DNA of 64,000 nt from an uncultured Alphaproteobacteria bacterium (GTDB lineage Bacteria > Pseudomonadota > Alphaproteobacteria > Caulobacterales > Aquidulcibacteraceae). Positions within the stretch are counted from its first letter, which is position 1; the number at the start of each line of letters is the position of its first letter. The stretch covers positions 71,536-135,535 of the forward strand of contig CADEEL010000002.1 in NCBI GenBank assembly GCA_902826335.1, given 5' to 3'. Below the pieces are notes generated by a model, which was given only the letters and a program-made list of their open reading frames with translations, was not told the DNA's origin and made no database searches. Positions 38,665 through 49,876 of the stretch are shown piece after piece. Position numbers and translations under genes: made by a program.

Positions 38665-39987
38665 TTGCGTCTGTCCCATTATTTTCTGCCCGTGATGAAG
38701 GATACGCCCGCCGAGGCGCAGATCGCATCTCATCGCCTGATGCTGCGCGCGGGCCTCGTCAAGCAACAATCGGCCGGCATTTATACGTGGCTGCCGCTCG
38801 GCCTGCGTGTGCTGAAAAAAATCGAGACGATCGTGCGCGAGGAGCAGGATCGCTCCGGCGCGATCGAAATCCTCATGCCGACAATGCAGGCGGCGGACCT
38901 GTGGCGCGAGAGCGGCCGCTATGAGGATTATGGCGCGGAGATGCTGCGCATCGTCGATCGGCACGAGCGCGACCTCCTGTTTGGTCCGACGGCGGAGGAA
39001 GTGGTCACGGACGTGCTGCGCACGTTCGTGAAAAGCTATCGCGATCTGCCGCTCAATCTCTACAACATCCAATGGAAGTTTCGCGACGAAATCCGCCCGC
39101 GTTTCGGCGTGATGCGCGGGCGGGAATTCCTGATGAAGGACGCCTATTCCTTCGATGTCGATCAGGCTGGCGCGCAGCGCGCCTATAACCGCATGTTCGT
39201 GGCCTATCTCAACACGTTCGCGCGGCTGGGGCTCAAGGCCATTCCAATGCAGGCCGATCCCGGCCCGATCGGCGGCGATCTCTCGCACGAATTCATTATT
39301 CTGGCGGAGACGGGCGAGAGCCAGGTTTTTTGTGATCGCGATCTCGTCGATCTGCCCCCGCCCGGGCGCGACATTGATTTCGCGGGCGATCTTCAACCCA
39401 TCGTCGATCAGCGCACGGCCTATTACGCGGCGACCGAGGAAAAACACGACGCCGGCGAATTTGAGCGCCGCGTGCCCGAAAAGCGGCGGCTTTCCGCCCG
39501 CGGCATTGAAGTCGGCCATATTTTCTACTTCGGCGAGAAATACTCAAAGCCCATGAACGCGACAGTCACCGGCCCAGACGGCCAGGCGCGGCCGATCCAT
39601 GGCGGCTCTTACGGCATCGGCGTGTCGCGCCTTGTCGGGGCCGTCATTGAGGCCAGCCACGACGAGGCGGGAATTATTTGGCCTGAGGCGATCGCGCCGT
39701 TCCAAGTCGCCGTCCTCAATCTTAAGGCTGGCGACGCCACGACCGACGCCGCCGCCGAGACGGCCTACACCGCGCTTACGCGCGCGGGGCGCGACCCGCT
39801 TTATGACGATACGGATGCGCGTCCCGGGGCGAAATTTTCGACGATGGATCTGATTGGCGTTCCCTGGCAGCTGATCATCGGCCCCAAAGGGCTTGAAAAG
39901 GGCGTCGTCGAACTCAAGGAGCGCCGCACCGGCGCGCGCGAGGAATTGAGTTTGGAGGCCGCGCTCACCAAGCTTGGCGCGGCATGA
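38665..39987 (+). CDS. proS: Proline-tRNA ligase, short (editing-domain-less) type, TTG start
   Basis: ProS charges tRNA-Pro. Class II motifs are present: [17 protein letters not shown], the [19 protein letters not shown] motif 2 region, and [17 protein letters not shown] as motif 3. The large INS editing domain is missing, as usual for the ~440-residue alphaproteobacterial type. I place the start at TTG 38665 because the translated start [19 protein letters not shown] matches the family N-terminus (usually MRLSRYFLPV...) and GGAG stands 10 nt upstream. The ATG at 38695 would remove ten conserved residues. Confidence 0.95.
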   Translation: MRLSHYFLPVMKDTPAEAQIASHRLMLRAGLVKQQSAGIYTWLPLGLRVLKKIETIVREEQDRSGAIEILMPTMQAADLWRESGRYEDYGAEMLRIVDRHERDLLFGPTAEEVVTDVLRTFVKSYRDLPLNLYNIQWKFRDEIRPRFGVMRGREFLMKDAYSFDVDQAGAQRAYNRMFVAYLNTFARLGLKAIPMQADPGPIGGDLSHEFIILAETGESQVFCDRDLVDLPPPGRDIDFAGDLQPIVDQRTAYYAATEEKHDAGEFERRVPEKRRLSARGIEVGHIFYFGEKYSKPMNATVTGPDGQARPIHGGSYGIGVSRLVGAVIEASHDEAGIIWPEAIAPFQVAVLNLKAGDATTDAAAETAYTALTRAGRDPLYDDTDARPGAKFSTMDLIGVPWQLIIGPKGLEKGVVELKERRTGAREELSLEAALTKLGAA

Positions 39988-40018
39988 GGCGAAACACCGC
40001 GAAAGGAGCGCGCGCCTG

Positions 40019-41288
40019 ATGGCGTTCAAGGGCAGCGCGCCGCCATTCGGCCTCTATGAGCGCACTTTGGCCGGGCGCTATCTCCGCGCCAAACGCCAGC
40101 ATGGCGGCGTCGCGCTGATTTCGATCATTTCTTTTGTCGGCATCATGCTCGCCGTCGCGGTGCTGATCATCACCATGTCGGTCATGAATGGATTCCGCGA
40201 GACGTTGCTCTCGCGCATTCTGGGCGTGAATGGGCACGTCTATATCGATGTGCGCGGCGTGCCGCCCCAGGAAGTCAATCGCGTGATGGGCATCATCCGC
40301 ACCGTGCCTGGGATCACGCGCATTTCGCCGGTGATTGATGAACAGGCGCTGGCGGTGGCGGATGGGGCTTCTTCTGGCGTGTTTGTGCGCGGCATACGCC
40401 GGCAGGACCTGCTCGCCCTGCCCCAGCTGGCCCGCGCCATTCAGCCAGGCGGCTCGCTGGCGAATTTCGAAGGCGTCGAAGCGCCCGACATCATCATGGG
40501 AGAGCGCCTGGCCGCGCGGCTGCGCGTGGGCCAAGGCTCGTCCGTGGGCATATTGGCGCCGCAAGGCGCGGCCACGCCCTTTGGATTTTCGCCGCGGCGC
40601 AAGGCGTTCAATATCGGCGCCCTCTTCAGCGTTGGCATGGCCGAATATGACGGCGCATTGGTCTATATGCCGCTGGAGCAGGCGCAAATCCTGTTCAATC
40701 GCGGCGCCGGCGTTGATCAGCTGGAGCTGCGCCTGCAAAACCCGGATGCTTCGCTGCCGATCATGATCGATTTGCGCCAACGGCTGGGCGGCGCGCTCAG
40801 CATCTATGATTGGCGCGCGCAGAACGAGAGCCTCGTCGGCGCCCTCGTGGTGGAGCGCAATGTGATGCGCCTCATCCTGATGATGATTGTCGCCATCGCC
40901 GCGCTCAACATTGTTTCCGGCCTCGTCATGCTGGTGAAGAACAAGAGCCGGGATATCGCCATCTTGCGCACCATGGGGGCCACGCAAGGCGCGATCCTGC
41001 GTATCTTCTTCATGGCGGGCGCCGCCGTGGGAACGGCGGGCACGCTCGCCGGCCTGATGATCGGCGTGCTCATTTGCCTTTATATCGGCCCCATTCAGGA
41101 TTTCTGGCAGGCGATCACCGGCTTCGACCTCTTCCCCGGTGATGTCTACTCACTCGAATCCCTGCCGGCGGCGATCGAATGGGGCGAGGTCGCTCTGGTG
41201 ACGGGCTGGGCGCTGTTCATGAGCTTCCTGGCGACGCTGCCGACCTCGTGGCGCGCCTCGAAACTCGATCCGGTCGAGGCGCTCCGCT

Positions 41289-41296
<8 letters not shown>
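40019..41296 (+). CDS. lolC: Lipoprotein-releasing ABC transporter permease LolC/E
   Basis: This permease extracts lipoproteins from the inner membrane and hands them to LolA. The 425-residue protein has four TM helices: one near the N-terminus (GGVALISIISFVGIMLAVAVL) before a large periplasmic domain, and three after residue 280. The SGLVMLVKNKSRDIAILRTMGAT coupling helix (key residues K-x-x-D-I-A-I-L-R-T-M-G) is typical. Alphaproteobacteria often use one LolC/E-like protein as a homodimer (LolF). The ATG at 40019 has AAAGGAG upstream. The stop overlaps lolD by 8 nt. Confidence 0.95.
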
Positions 41297-41972
<676 letters not shown>

Positions 41973-42076
41973 TCGCCAATAACCGGCCTTCGCACGCGCA
42001 CTCAACGAAAGAAGCCGGTGGATCTAACTAACGGACTGAAAACATCTCCGCATAGTTCGGCGCGCTTGGGCAGCTG

Positions 42077-42814
42077 TCACGACTGTTCGCCATGTAACCA
42101 GCCCGTGATCGTATAACGATGGGCCGGCGCAAAAGGCGCGACAAGCGACACCGCATGTGATTTCGGCACACGAAAGATGTTCAATACGTTGAATGCAGGA
42201 CGCAATCCGGATGTAATGTTACCGGTGTCATCATCCACAAAAAGCAGCAAGCCGCCCCAGTCAATCTTCCAGTTTGGCGTAAGATTAAAAACATAGGCGT
42301 GACGGCGGTTTCCAATATCCATGGCGTCATCGTGCGAAGTCAAAAAATGACCTGGCCTATAGCGCCCGAGAAACACATCTGCGGATGCAATTTCCTCATC
42401 GCCGGTCACCGCGCGCATCAGGTCAAGAAACTCTGCGCCTGTAAAAAATTCCACGAGAGCATTGTGGCCGGGCGAAAGCTCCACTCCGCCCCGCTTCAGG
42501 AGAAAGACTGCATACTGATCATATATGTATTGGAAATCATAACGAGCGCGTTCGAAGACTTCCCGCGTGATCGCCGCCCTGGACTCCGGAGATTCCCTGA
42601 ACTTACTATGATCCACCTCAAAGAATTCTTTGTCCTTGTTGTATATTGTTCGCCACGGCGTCTCATCGCGCAAAAACTCGTGAAGCCACCGAGCATGCTC
42701 CGCATGCCAAAACGCTGGCACCTGAACCTGTCCACGCGTCGTGTATTCCTTGTTCAGGGACGTGACGTCGCCTCTGCTGGGTAGGTGGAAAGAATAAGGT
42801 ACGTCCGCCGACAT
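42077..42814 (-). CDS. 2-oxoglutarate/Fe(II)-dependent oxygenase (prolyl-hydroxylase-like)
   Basis: The 245-residue protein has the double-stranded beta-helix iron site: HDDAMDIGNRRHAYVF gives the HxD pair near residue 160, the distal His is in VPKSHAVSL near 222, and RYTITGWLHG supplies the 2-oxoglutarate-binding Arg. The N-terminus (VPAFWHAEHARWLHEFLRDETPWRTI) resembles Tpa1/Ofd1-like and related bacterial prolyl hydroxylases, some of which modify ribosomal proteins or EF-Tu. The substrate here is unknown. The gene has visibly lower GC than its neighbours, runs opposite to lolD, and is enclosed by two copies of the lolD 3' end, all pointing to acquisition. It appears intact. Confidence 0.83.
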   Translation of the reverse strand: MSADVPYSFHLPSRGDVTSLNKEYTTRGQVQVPAFWHAEHARWLHEFLRDETPWRTIYNKDKEFFEVDHSKFRESPESRAAITREVFERARYDFQYIYDQYAVFLLKRGGVELSPGHNALVEFFTGAEFLDLMRAVTGDEEIASADVFLGRYRPGHFLTSHDDAMDIGNRRHAYVFNLTPNWKIDWGGLLLFVDDDTGNITSGLRPAFNVLNIFRVPKSHAVSLVAPFAPAHRYTITGWLHGEQS

Positions 42815-42840
42815 GTTTTGTGGTTACTCCGTCCAAGGAT

Positions 42841-43059
42841 AGCGTCTGGAATTGGGCGTTGCGATGTTGCGCGATCATGCTGACGGATGGTGCGTCTGGC
42901 AATCCCACCCAAGGACCCCGTCGGTCGCGGCTCAGGGCGCAGTAGGCCTTTGCCCGCGGCGAGGGCGTGGCAGCCCTTATTGCCACGCACAATATGGAGC
43001 TGACGCGCTACATGGACCGCGTCATGGCGCTCGATCGCCGCAAGCTTGTGCGGCGTTAA
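42841..43059 (+). pseudogene. Remnant of a second lolD 3' end
   Basis: From 42871 the plus strand keeps the same spacing as lolD from 41781 (offset 1,090). In frame it gives AIMLTDGASGNP, a decayed Walker B ([12 protein letters not shown] in lolD), then an in-frame TAG near 42943, and then a well-preserved end ARGEGVAALIATHNMELTRY...DRRKLVRR with stop TAA at 43057-43059. That TAA shares TTAA with the convergent DUF1467 stop. Such a tight join suggests this was the original lolD/DUF1467 junction before the oxygenase gene arrived. The part upstream of about 42870 is too decayed to align with confidence. Confidence 0.85.
42982..43036 (+). repeat. 55-bp direct repeat, copy 2 (inside the lolD remnant)
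   Basis: Identical to 41892-41946. It is the best-conserved part of the remnant and could be the crossover region of the recombination that placed the oxygenase gene here, or a tract kept identical by gene conversion. Confidence 0.95.
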
Positions 43060-43301
43060 TGACGAACGCCGAAGAGATCGATCGCGATCGCGCCGTACAC
43101 GAGCAGCCAAAACACAAAGGCGAGCCCCGCCGCCCAAACAACCTTGATCAACAGCATCGGCCGCGCGGGCGCCGCGCGCTCAACGCCGGCCGGCGTTTCA
43201 ACACCCGCCTCGTCATGATTGCGCACGCCCACCGGCAAGATCAGAAAGAAGGCGATCCACCACAAGATGATGTAGATCGCCCCGCCAAGCACGGGGTCCA
43301 T
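43056..43301 (-). CDS. DUF1467 family membrane protein
   Basis: The 81-residue protein has two TM helices: GGAIYIILWWIAFFLILPVGV at the start, containing the conserved WWIAFFLILPxGVR motif of DUF1467, and a second one (LLIKVVWAAGLAFVFWLLVYG). It is almost always found beside methylmalonyl-CoA epimerase in alphaproteobacteria, as here, where its ATG overlaps the mce stop by one base. The function is unknown. It is the last gene of the nuo-birA-coaX-rnj-mce transcript. Confidence 0.92.
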   Translation of the reverse strand: MDPVLGGAIYIILWWIAFFLILPVGVRNHDEAGVETPAGVERAAPARPMLLIKVVWAAGLAFVFWLLVYGAIAIDLFGVRH

Positions 43302-43723
43302 CAGTGCGCCTCTTTCGGAGTTTCCATCAGCTCTATGAGCACGCCGTTCGAGTTCTTGGGATGCACGAAGATGATGAGCGTGCCGTGCGCGCCGATGCGC
43401 GGCTCACCCAAAACCGTCGCGCCCTTGGCGATCATCGAATCGCGCGCCTCGTAAATATCCTTCACCTCGAAGCAAACATGATGCTGGCCGCCTTGCGGGT
43501 TCTTCTCCAGGAATTTCGCAATCGGCGAACTCTCACCCAGCGGCTCGATGAGTTCGATTTGCGAATTGGCGACATTGACGAAGGCATAGCGCACGCCCTG
43601 CGCTGGCATCTCGCCAGTGCGGGTGATGTCTTCCTCCCGCACGCCATAAAGCTCAACATAAGTGCGCTTCGCCGCCTCGATCGAGGGCACCGCGACACCC
43701 ACATGGTTCAATCGTCCGATCAC
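43301..43723 (-). CDS. mce: Methylmalonyl-CoA epimerase
   Basis: Mce interconverts the (R) and (S) forms of methylmalonyl-CoA between propionyl-CoA carboxylase and the B12 mutase. The 140-residue vicinal-oxygen-chelate protein has the metal-binding pattern: RLNHVGVAVPSIEAAKRTY (His), VANSQIELIEPL (Glu), GGQHHVCFEVKDI (His) and VLIELMET (Glu). It lies 22 bp after the RNase J gene, in a conserved alphaproteobacterial order. Confidence 0.95.
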   Translation of the reverse strand: MIGRLNHVGVAVPSIEAAKRTYVELYGVREEDITRTGEMPAQGVRYAFVNVANSQIELIEPLGESSPIAKFLEKNPQGGQHHVCFEVKDIYEARDSMIAKGATVLGEPRIGAHGTLIIFVHPKNSNGVLIELMETPKEAH

Positions 43724-43745
43724 GTTTCGCCTCCGTCGCGCGGCC

Positions 43746-45419
43746 TCACGCGCGCATCACCATGACTTCGACAAACGGGCGCTTGCCCCAAAGGCGCTCA
43801 GCGCTCTTGCGAACCGCGCGCGCGACCGCCTGCTCGGCCGCCTCATCATCCGCGCGCTCACCATGGCTGAGGCGATGGTAAGCGGCCTCGGCCGTTTCCT
43901 CCAGCTCCGTGACAGCGAGATCGAATTCCGCCTCGTCCGCCATGGCGAGGCCCCGCACGCGCGCATGCGGACCTGAAATGATTGCTTGTTTTTTCGCGCC
44001 CACTGTCAGCGCGATTGACACGACGCCCTCCGCGCCGAGACGCCGGCGCTCGCCGAACGCCTCATCGTCCGCCTCGATGACGGTGACGCCATCGGCGTAC
44101 AGGCGCCCTGAGGGAACCTCGTCGATCACCGCCGCCGGCCCCGGCGCCAGCCGGATAAGATCGCCATTACGCGGGGTCAGAGTCTCCGGCGTCTGCAGCG
44201 CGCGTGCGAGCTTGGCGTGCTCGTGGATGTGGCGGCGCTCCCCATGCACAGGCACGGCGATGCGCGGCCTGATCCATTGATACATTTGGGTGAGTTCATC
44301 ACGGCACGGATGGCCGGAGACATGCACATGCTCGTCAGCGTCCGTTATGACCTCGACGCCGCGCTCCTCCAACTGGGCGTAGAGCGCAAAGATCACCGCC
44401 TCGTTCCCCGGAATGACGCGCGAGGAAAATATTACCGTATCGCCGCGCGTGAGATTTATGTTGCGGTTTTGCCCGGCCGCGATGCGCCCCAACGCGGCGC
44501 GCGCTTCGCCCTGGCTGCCTGTACAAAGATAAAGCACCTCCCCGCGCGCCATTTTCGCGGCCTCATCTTCGGTTATGAAGGGCGGCGCCTTCGCCAGGAG
44601 CCCAACGCTCATCGCCGCGCCGACAACCTTATGCATCGAGCGGCCGACAAGACACACGGCCCGCCCCGCGGCGCGCGCGGCCTCAATTGTCGATTCCACA
44701 CGCGCCACGTTTGAGGCGAACGCCGTCACCGCCACGCGGCCCTTGAGCGAAGCGATCAGCGTCGTCAGCTCGGCGCGCACGTCCTGCTCCGAGCCTGAAA
44801 CGCCATCCACGAACACATTGGTGGAATCGCAGACCATGGCCATGACGCCTTCGTCCGCCATGCGCGTCAAAGCCGCGACATCGGTCTCCTCGCCGATCAT
44901 CGGCGCGGGATCGATTTTCCAATCCCCGGTGTGCCAGATAAGGCCGAGCGGCGTGCGGATCGCCAGCCCGTTCGGTTCTGGAATGGAATGCGTCAGGGTG
45001 ACGTATTCGATGTCGAAGGGCCCGAGCGTGAGTTTGCCCTTGAGCGGAATTTCCGTGAGCGGCGCGCGATCGAGAAGCATGCGCTCCTTCAATTTTTCGC
45101 GCACCAAAGCCGCTGTGAACGGCGTGGCGAAGATCGGCGCCTTGAGGCGCGGCCACAACCAGCCCACCGCGCCGATATGATCTTCGTGCGCATGCGTGAG
45201 CACGATGCCGAGGATGTCCTCGCGTCGTTCCTCCAGATAGGTCGGGTCCGGCATAATGACGTCAACGCCCGGCGTCGTCGCGTTGCCGAATGTTACGCCC
45301 AGATCGACGATGATCCATTTGCGTTCGTCCGGCGGACCAAACCCGTAAGCATTGAGGTTCATCCCGATTTCGCCAGAACCGCCGAGCGGCAGAAAAACAA
45401 GCTCGTCCTTGCCGCTCAC
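43746..45419 (-). CDS. rnj: Ribonuclease J
   Basis: RNase J is a 5'-3' exonuclease and endonuclease for RNA decay. The ~557-residue protein has the metallo-beta-lactamase core [33 protein letters not shown] (HxHxDH), [16 protein letters not shown], the beta-CASP motifs ([15 protein letters not shown]) and [10 protein letters not shown]. The GTG at 45419 overlaps the coaX stop (GTGA) and fits the family start [14 protein letters not shown]. The longer frame antisense-reads nothing conserved. This is an alphaproteobacterial alternative to RNase E-only decay. Confidence 0.96.
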   Translation of the reverse strand: MSGKDELVFLPLGGSGEIGMNLNAYGFGPPDERKWIIVDLGVTFGNATTPGVDVIMPDPTYLEERREDILGIVLTHAHEDHIGAVGWLWPRLKAPIFATPFTAALVREKLKERMLLDRAPLTEIPLKGKLTLGPFDIEYVTLTHSIPEPNGLAIRTPLGLIWHTGDWKIDPAPMIGEETDVAALTRMADEGVMAMVCDSTNVFVDGVSGSEQDVRAELTTLIASLKGRVAVTAFASNVARVESTIEAARAAGRAVCLVGRSMHKVVGAAMSVGLLAKAPPFITEDEAAKMARGEVLYLCTGSQGEARAALGRIAAGQNRNINLTRGDTVIFSSRVIPGNEAVIFALYAQLEERGVEVITDADEHVHVSGHPCRDELTQMYQWIRPRIAVPVHGERRHIHEHAKLARALQTPETLTPRNGDLIRLAPGPAAVIDEVPSGRLYADGVTVIEADDEAFGERRRLGAEGVVSIALTVGAKKQAIISGPHARVRGLAMADEAEFDLAVTELEETAEAAYHRLSHGERADDEAAEQAVARAVRKSAERLWGKRPFVEVMVMRA

Positions 45420-46192
45420 AATGCGCCGCCATTCCGCCTGAATATCTCCAGCAGGCCGCGCGATGTGATGTCCTGATCGAAATGGTCGATCGCGGGAAAC
45501 GCACCCTCGAACAGCGACGCGACGCCGCCCGTGGCGATGGTTTTCATCGGTGCGCCGTATTCCTTTTTGATGCGGCTGATCAGCCCCTCGATCATATCGA
45601 TCGACCCCCAATAGACGCCCGCCTGCATGGCGCCCACCGTATCCTTGCCGATCACCATGCCTGGATCCTTGATCTCGACGCGCGGCAGGCGCGCGGCCGC
45701 TTCGTGCAACGCCTGCAGCGAAAGATTGATGCCCGGCAGGATGACGCCGCCCTCAAACGCGCCATCGGCGCCGACAATGTCAAACGTCGTCGCCGTGCCG
45801 CTATCGACCACGATCGCCGGCCCGCCATAGGTGACGAAGGCGCCGACGGCGTTGACGAGCCGGTCCGCGCCCGCTTCGCTCGGCTTGTCGATCCGCACCG
45901 CGATGCCGAGATTAAGTCCATCTTCCCCGATCACCATCGGCTCAACCCCGACATAGCGCCGCGAGAGATTGCGCAGGTTGAACAGGGCCTGGGGAACCAC
46001 CGTGGATATGATGCAGGCGTTGAGATTAGCCAGGCTGAGATCGCTCAGCGCAAGGAGGTGCGCGAGCCAAGGCCCGTACTCATCCGCAGTGCGCGAGGCG
46101 GCGGTCGAGGTGCGCCATTGGCCGCGCCAGGCCGCGCCGTCAAAGACCGCGAACTTGGTGTTCGTGTTGCCTACGTCGATCGCCAGAAGCAT
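45416..46192 (-). CDS. coaX: Type III pantothenate kinase
   Basis: CoaX starts CoA synthesis from pantothenate. The 258-residue ASKHA-fold kinase has [19 protein letters not shown] (phosphate 1), [29 protein letters not shown] (phosphate 2), and [23 protein letters not shown] (key residues G-G-x-I-L-P-G). It is feedback-insensitive in known members. It lies 2 bp after birA and overlaps rnj. Confidence 0.96.
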   Translation of the reverse strand: MLLAIDVGNTNTKFAVFDGAAWRGQWRTSTAASRTADEYGPWLAHLLALSDLSLANLNACIISTVVPQALFNLRNLSRRYVGVEPMVIGEDGLNLGIAVRIDKPSEAGADRLVNAVGAFVTYGGPAIVVDSGTATTFDIVGADGAFEGGVILPGINLSLQALHEAAARLPRVEIKDPGMVIGKDTVGAMQAGVYWGSIDMIEGLISRIKKEYGAPMKTIATGGVASLFEGAFPAIDHFDQDITSRGLLEIFRRNGGAL

Positions 46193-46194
46193 GC

Positions 46195-46935
46195 TCAGCG
46201 GCCCCCGCCTGAAGGGAAATGAACGTCTCCGGCCGAGATATACCGCAATCCCGCTTGTGTTGCGATCTCCAGCGCTCCGTCCTCGGATAATCCTTGCATG
46301 AGGCCTTCAATCGTCTCGTCGCTGAGCAGCGCCCGAACCGGTTGGCCAAGACCATAGGCGCGCGCGCGCCACGCCGCGCGCAAGGGCGCAAAGCCGAACT
46401 CGGTAAGCATCGCGGCCCAGTGTTCGAGCCGTGGGCGGATGAGATTGAACGCTTCGATGGCGCTTGGCGCTGCGACGTGATCGGCGAGTGCGGTGGTCGC
46501 CTGATCGAGCGCGGCCGGCCGCGCCACAAGGTTCACACCAAAGGCCAGAGCATACCACTGGCCATACCGGTCGCTCGCGCCGCTATCCAGCATCACGCCC
46601 GCGACCTTCGCGCCCTTGATGAGCACGTCATTCGGCCATTTGAGGGTGACGTCGCCCGCGCCCAGCGCCTCGCACGCCTCGGCGATGGCGAGGCCCGCTG
46701 CGAAGCCAAGCAAAGCGATCTCGCCCGGCTTGCGTGTGGCGGCGCCGAGATAGGTGACGAAAAGATTGCCGGCGAGCGACACCCAGGCGCGCCCGCGGCG
46801 GCCCCGTCCCGCCGTCTGCTTGAGCGCCAGCAGCCATACCGGACCGCAATCCCCGCTCTCGGCGCGCCGCCGCGCCTCGAGGATTGTGCTGTCGATCTCG
46901 TTCAGCACTTCAAGCGCGGCGCCGTGCGCGATCAT
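46195..46935 (-). CDS. birA: Biotin-[acetyl-CoA-carboxylase] ligase
   Basis: BirA activates biotin and attaches it to carboxyl carrier proteins. The 246-residue protein has the catalytic loop [39 protein letters not shown] with the active-site Lys, and a small C-terminal domain. There is no N-terminal winged-helix domain, so it is not a BirA-type repressor. The ATG at 46935 shares its A with the nuoN stop (TGATG). Confidence 0.95.
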   Translation of the reverse strand: MIAHGAALEVLNEIDSTILEARRRAESGDCGPVWLLALKQTAGRGRRGRAWVSLAGNLFVTYLGAATRKPGEIALLGFAAGLAIAEACEALGAGDVTLKWPNDVLIKGAKVAGVMLDSGASDRYGQWYALAFGVNLVARPAALDQATTALADHVAAPSAIEAFNLIRPRLEHWAAMLTEFGFAPLRAAWRARAYGLGQPVRALLSDETIEGLMQGLSEDGALEIATQAGLRYISAGDVHFPSGGGR

Positions 46936-48383
46936 CAAAAGCTGGCGCCCACGGCCGTGTTCGCCACGCGCTCAAGCCATCCCAGCGCAAGCACCAGAAT
47001 CGGAAAGCTCAAAGCGGCGCCGATAAACGCAACCGTCATCGCCGTGGCGCTTGGCGCCTGCAGCGCCGCACCGCCCGGCTTGAACCAGATGGCGGCGAGC
47101 ACACGCAGATAATAGGCCGCCGCGATCACGGCCGCGATCCCGCCGACGATCGCAAGCCAGACGAGTTCGCCGCGCACCGCAGCCATGAACACAACCCATT
47201 TACCCCAGAACCCAGCCAAAGGCGGAATGCCCGCAAGCGAGAACATGAGGATGGTGAAGAGCGCCGCCATGAACGGCCGGCGCGCCGCGAGGCCCGCGAG
47301 GTCATCGATCTCTTCGGCCGCGCGCCCGTCCCGGCGCAGCGCCACGATCAGCGCGAAGACGCCGATCGTGGTTGGCAAATAGATCGCCATGTACAGCAGC
47401 GCGGCGGTGAGCCCCGCTGGATCGCCGCTGGCGAGCGGCATCAGCGCAAAGCCCATATTGGCGATCGAGGAATAGGCCATAAGGCGCTTCAGATTGGTTT
47501 GCAGCAGCGCCGCCACCGCGCCAACGGCCATGGACAACGCGGCGAGCGCGGCGATGACCTGCCCCCATTGCGGCGTCAGCTCCGCGAACGGCCCGTAAAG
47601 CACCCGCCCGATCAGCACCAGCGCGGCAAGCTTGGGCGCCGCGGCGAAGAAGGCGGTGATCGGCGTTGGCGCGCCTTCGTAAACGTCCGGCGTCCACATG
47701 TGAAAGGGCGCGGCCGACACCTTGAACGCCAGGCCGCATAAGAGCAGCACCAGGCCGAACGTCACCCCAACGCCCCCAGCCGGCGCGGCGGCCGCAATGT
47801 CAGCGAACCGCAGCGATCCGGTGAAGCCGTAAATGTACGACGCGCCGAACAGGAGCAGGCCCGATGAGATGGCGCCGAGCACGAAATATTTGAGCCCCGC
47901 TTCAGAGCTTTTCGCGTCGTCACGCCGCCAGGCGGCGAGCACATAGGCCGCGAGGCTCTGCAGCTCCACGCCCACATAAAGTGTGATGAGATCATTGGCC
48001 GAAGCCATGATGAACATGCCAAGCACCGCCAGCACGGTCAGCACCGGCAGTTCGAAGCGCTGCTCATTGGTGCGCCGGAAATGATCGGCGCCAAGCCATA
48101 ACGTCGCCGCCGCTGAAAGAGCGATCAGCGCTTTCGCCACGCCGGCATACGCATCGATGACGAGCGCGCCGCCAAACAGCGTCTGGGCCGTCCGTGGTTG
48201 AAATTGAAACGCCAGCACGCCGGCGACGATCAAGACCAAACAGCCGGCGCCGGAAAGGAGCCCAGCGCCGCGATCCTTCACCCAGGCGCCGACGAGTGCG
48301 CCCGCCAGCGCAAAGCCCGCGAGCCACAATTCCGGCTGCGCCCAGGAGAGGCTGTAGATGAGATCGCTCATGCGCGCGCTCAT
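46935..48383 (-). CDS. nuoN: NADH-quinone oxidoreductase subunit N
   Basis: NuoN is one of three antiporter-like proton-pumping subunits of complex I. The protein of up to 482 residues has about 14 TM helices with the conserved discontinuous-helix regions: FKVSAAPFHMWTPDVYEGAPTPITAF (key residues K-V-S-x-x-P-F-H-x-W-x-P-D) and YSSIANMGFALM. The ATG at 48383 overlaps the nuoM stop; MSDLIYSL at 48371 is an alternative. It is the last nuo gene, followed directly by birA. Confidence 0.97.
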   Translation of the reverse strand: MSARMSDLIYSLSWAQPELWLAGFALAGALVGAWVKDRGAGLLSGAGCLVLIVAGVLAFQFQPRTAQTLFGGALVIDAYAGVAKALIALSAAATLWLGADHFRRTNEQRFELPVLTVLAVLGMFIMASANDLITLYVGVELQSLAAYVLAAWRRDDAKSSEAGLKYFVLGAISSGLLLFGASYIYGFTGSLRFADIAAAAPAGGVGVTFGLVLLLCGLAFKVSAAPFHMWTPDVYEGAPTPITAFFAAAPKLAALVLIGRVLYGPFAELTPQWGQVIAALAALSMAVGAVAALLQTNLKRLMAYSSIANMGFALMPLASGDPAGLTAALLYMAIYLPTTIGVFALIVALRRDGRAAEEIDDLAGLAARRPFMAALFTILMFSLAGIPPLAGFWGKWVVFMAAVRGELVWLAIVGGIAAVIAAAYYLRVLAAIWFKPGGAALQAPSATAMTVAFIGAALSFPILVLALGWLERVANTAVGASF

Positions 48384-49876
48384 GGCGCCGCCCCCAGCGC
48401 GGCCTGATAGGCGGCCACGATCGATTGCGCGCTGGCGCGTGTGAAATCGAGCGCCAGGCTCGGCGCCAGGCCGAGCGCCAATATTCCGATCACCAGCGGC
48501 GCGAACATGATCCACTCGCGCGTGTTCATATCCGTGATGGCGGCGAGCTGGGGATTTTCCAGCTTGCCAAACACGACGCGCCGATAGAGCGAGAGCCCAT
48601 AGACCGGCGCCAGAATGACGCCGACCGTCGCCGCCGCCGCGAACCAGGCGTTCGCCTGGAACGCGCCGACCAGGGAGAGGATTTCACCGGGAAAACCCGA
48701 GAGCCCCGGTAGGCCGACATTGCCCAGCGAAAACAGCATGAACACCGCCGCATAGACGGGCATGCGATGCACCAGCCCGCCATAGGCGGCGATCTCGCGC
48801 GTGTGCATGCGGTCATACACAACGCCGACACACAAGAAGAGCGCGCCGGAAATAATCCCGTGCGAGAGCATCTGAAAGATCGCCCCCTGCACGCCCTGCT
48901 CGGTGCCTGAAAAAATGCCCAGCGTCACAAAGCCCATATGGGCGACGGACGAATAGGCGATGAGCTTTTTCATGTCCGTCTGCCGCCAGGCGACGAGCGA
49001 CGTATAGATGATCGCAATCACCGACAACGTGAACATCATCGGCGTAAAGAGGCTCGATGCGTCCGGGAACATCGGCAGCGAAAAGCGCAGGAAACCGTAG
49101 CCGCCCATCTTCAGCAGGATCGCCGCCAGCACCACCGAACCCGCGGTCGGCGCCTCAACGTGCGCGTCCGGCAACCAGGTGTGGACCGGCCACATGGGCA
49201 GCTTCACCGCGAAGCTGGCGAGAAACGCCAACCAGAGCCAGATTTGCATCTGCCGGCCGAACTCGAACTCCATCAAAGCGGGAATGCTGGTCGTGCCCGC
49301 TTCGCGCGCCATGACGATGATGGCCACGAGCATGAGGATGGAGCCAAGCAGCGTGTAGAGAAAAAATTTGAACGCCGCGTAGACGCGCCGCTGCCCGCCC
49401 CACACGCCGATGAGAATGAACATCGGGATGAGGCCGCCCTCAAAGAAAACGTAAAACAGCGCCAGATCGAGCGCGCAGAAAACGCCGAGCATCAGCGTTT
49501 CCAGCAGCAGGAACAGCACCATATAGGAGGCCACCTGCTTCTCGATCGTCCAACTCGCGAGAATGCAAAGCGGCATGAGGGCCGTCGTCAGCACCATCAA
49601 GGCCATGCCGAGTCCATCGACGCCCAGATGATACTCGACGCCGAGCGCCCAGGGCGCGCGCTCAACCAGCTGGAAGCCCGCGTCAGCGAAACTGAAGTGC
49701 GTGAGCGCCAGGATGTTGAGGCCCAGCGTCAGCAGCGTGACGATGAGCGCCATCAAGCGCACGCCGCGATCGAAGCCGCCATTGGCGCCGCGCGCGCTCG
49801 CCCGCGCCGCGAGAATAAGCAGCGCGCCCGCCGCCGGCAGGAAGGTGATCAGCGTCAGCAGCGGCCAATCGCTCAT
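48380..49876 (-). CDS. nuoM: NADH-quinone oxidoreductase subunit M
   Basis: NuoM is an antiporter-like membrane subunit. The 498-residue protein has EYHLGVDGLGMALMVLTT near residue 85, FFEGGLIPMFILIGVWGG, the proton-channel motif FAVKLPMWPVHTWLPDAHVEAPT (K-x-P-x-W-P-V-H-x-W-L-P-D), SVVLAAILLKMGGYG, and IAYSSVAHMGFV. It overlaps nuoL and nuoN by 4 nt each. Confidence 0.98.
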   Translation of the reverse strand: MSDWPLLTLITFLPAAGALLILAARASARGANGGFDRGVRLMALIVTLLTLGLNILALTHFSFADAGFQLVERAPWALGVEYHLGVDGLGMALMVLTTALMPLCILASWTIEKQVASYMVLFLLLETLMLGVFCALDLALFYVFFEGGLIPMFILIGVWGGQRRVYAAFKFFLYTLLGSILMLVAIIVMAREAGTTSIPALMEFEFGRQMQIWLWLAFLASFAVKLPMWPVHTWLPDAHVEAPTAGSVVLAAILLKMGGYGFLRFSLPMFPDASSLFTPMMFTLSVIAIIYTSLVAWRQTDMKKLIAYSSVAHMGFVTLGIFSGTEQGVQGAIFQMLSHGIISGALFLCVGVVYDRMHTREIAAYGGLVHRMPVYAAVFMLFSLGNVGLPGLSGFPGEILSLVGAFQANAWFAAAATVGVILAPVYGLSLYRRVVFGKLENPQLAAITDMNTREWIMFAPLVIGILALGLAPSLALDFTRASAQSIVAAYQAALGAAP

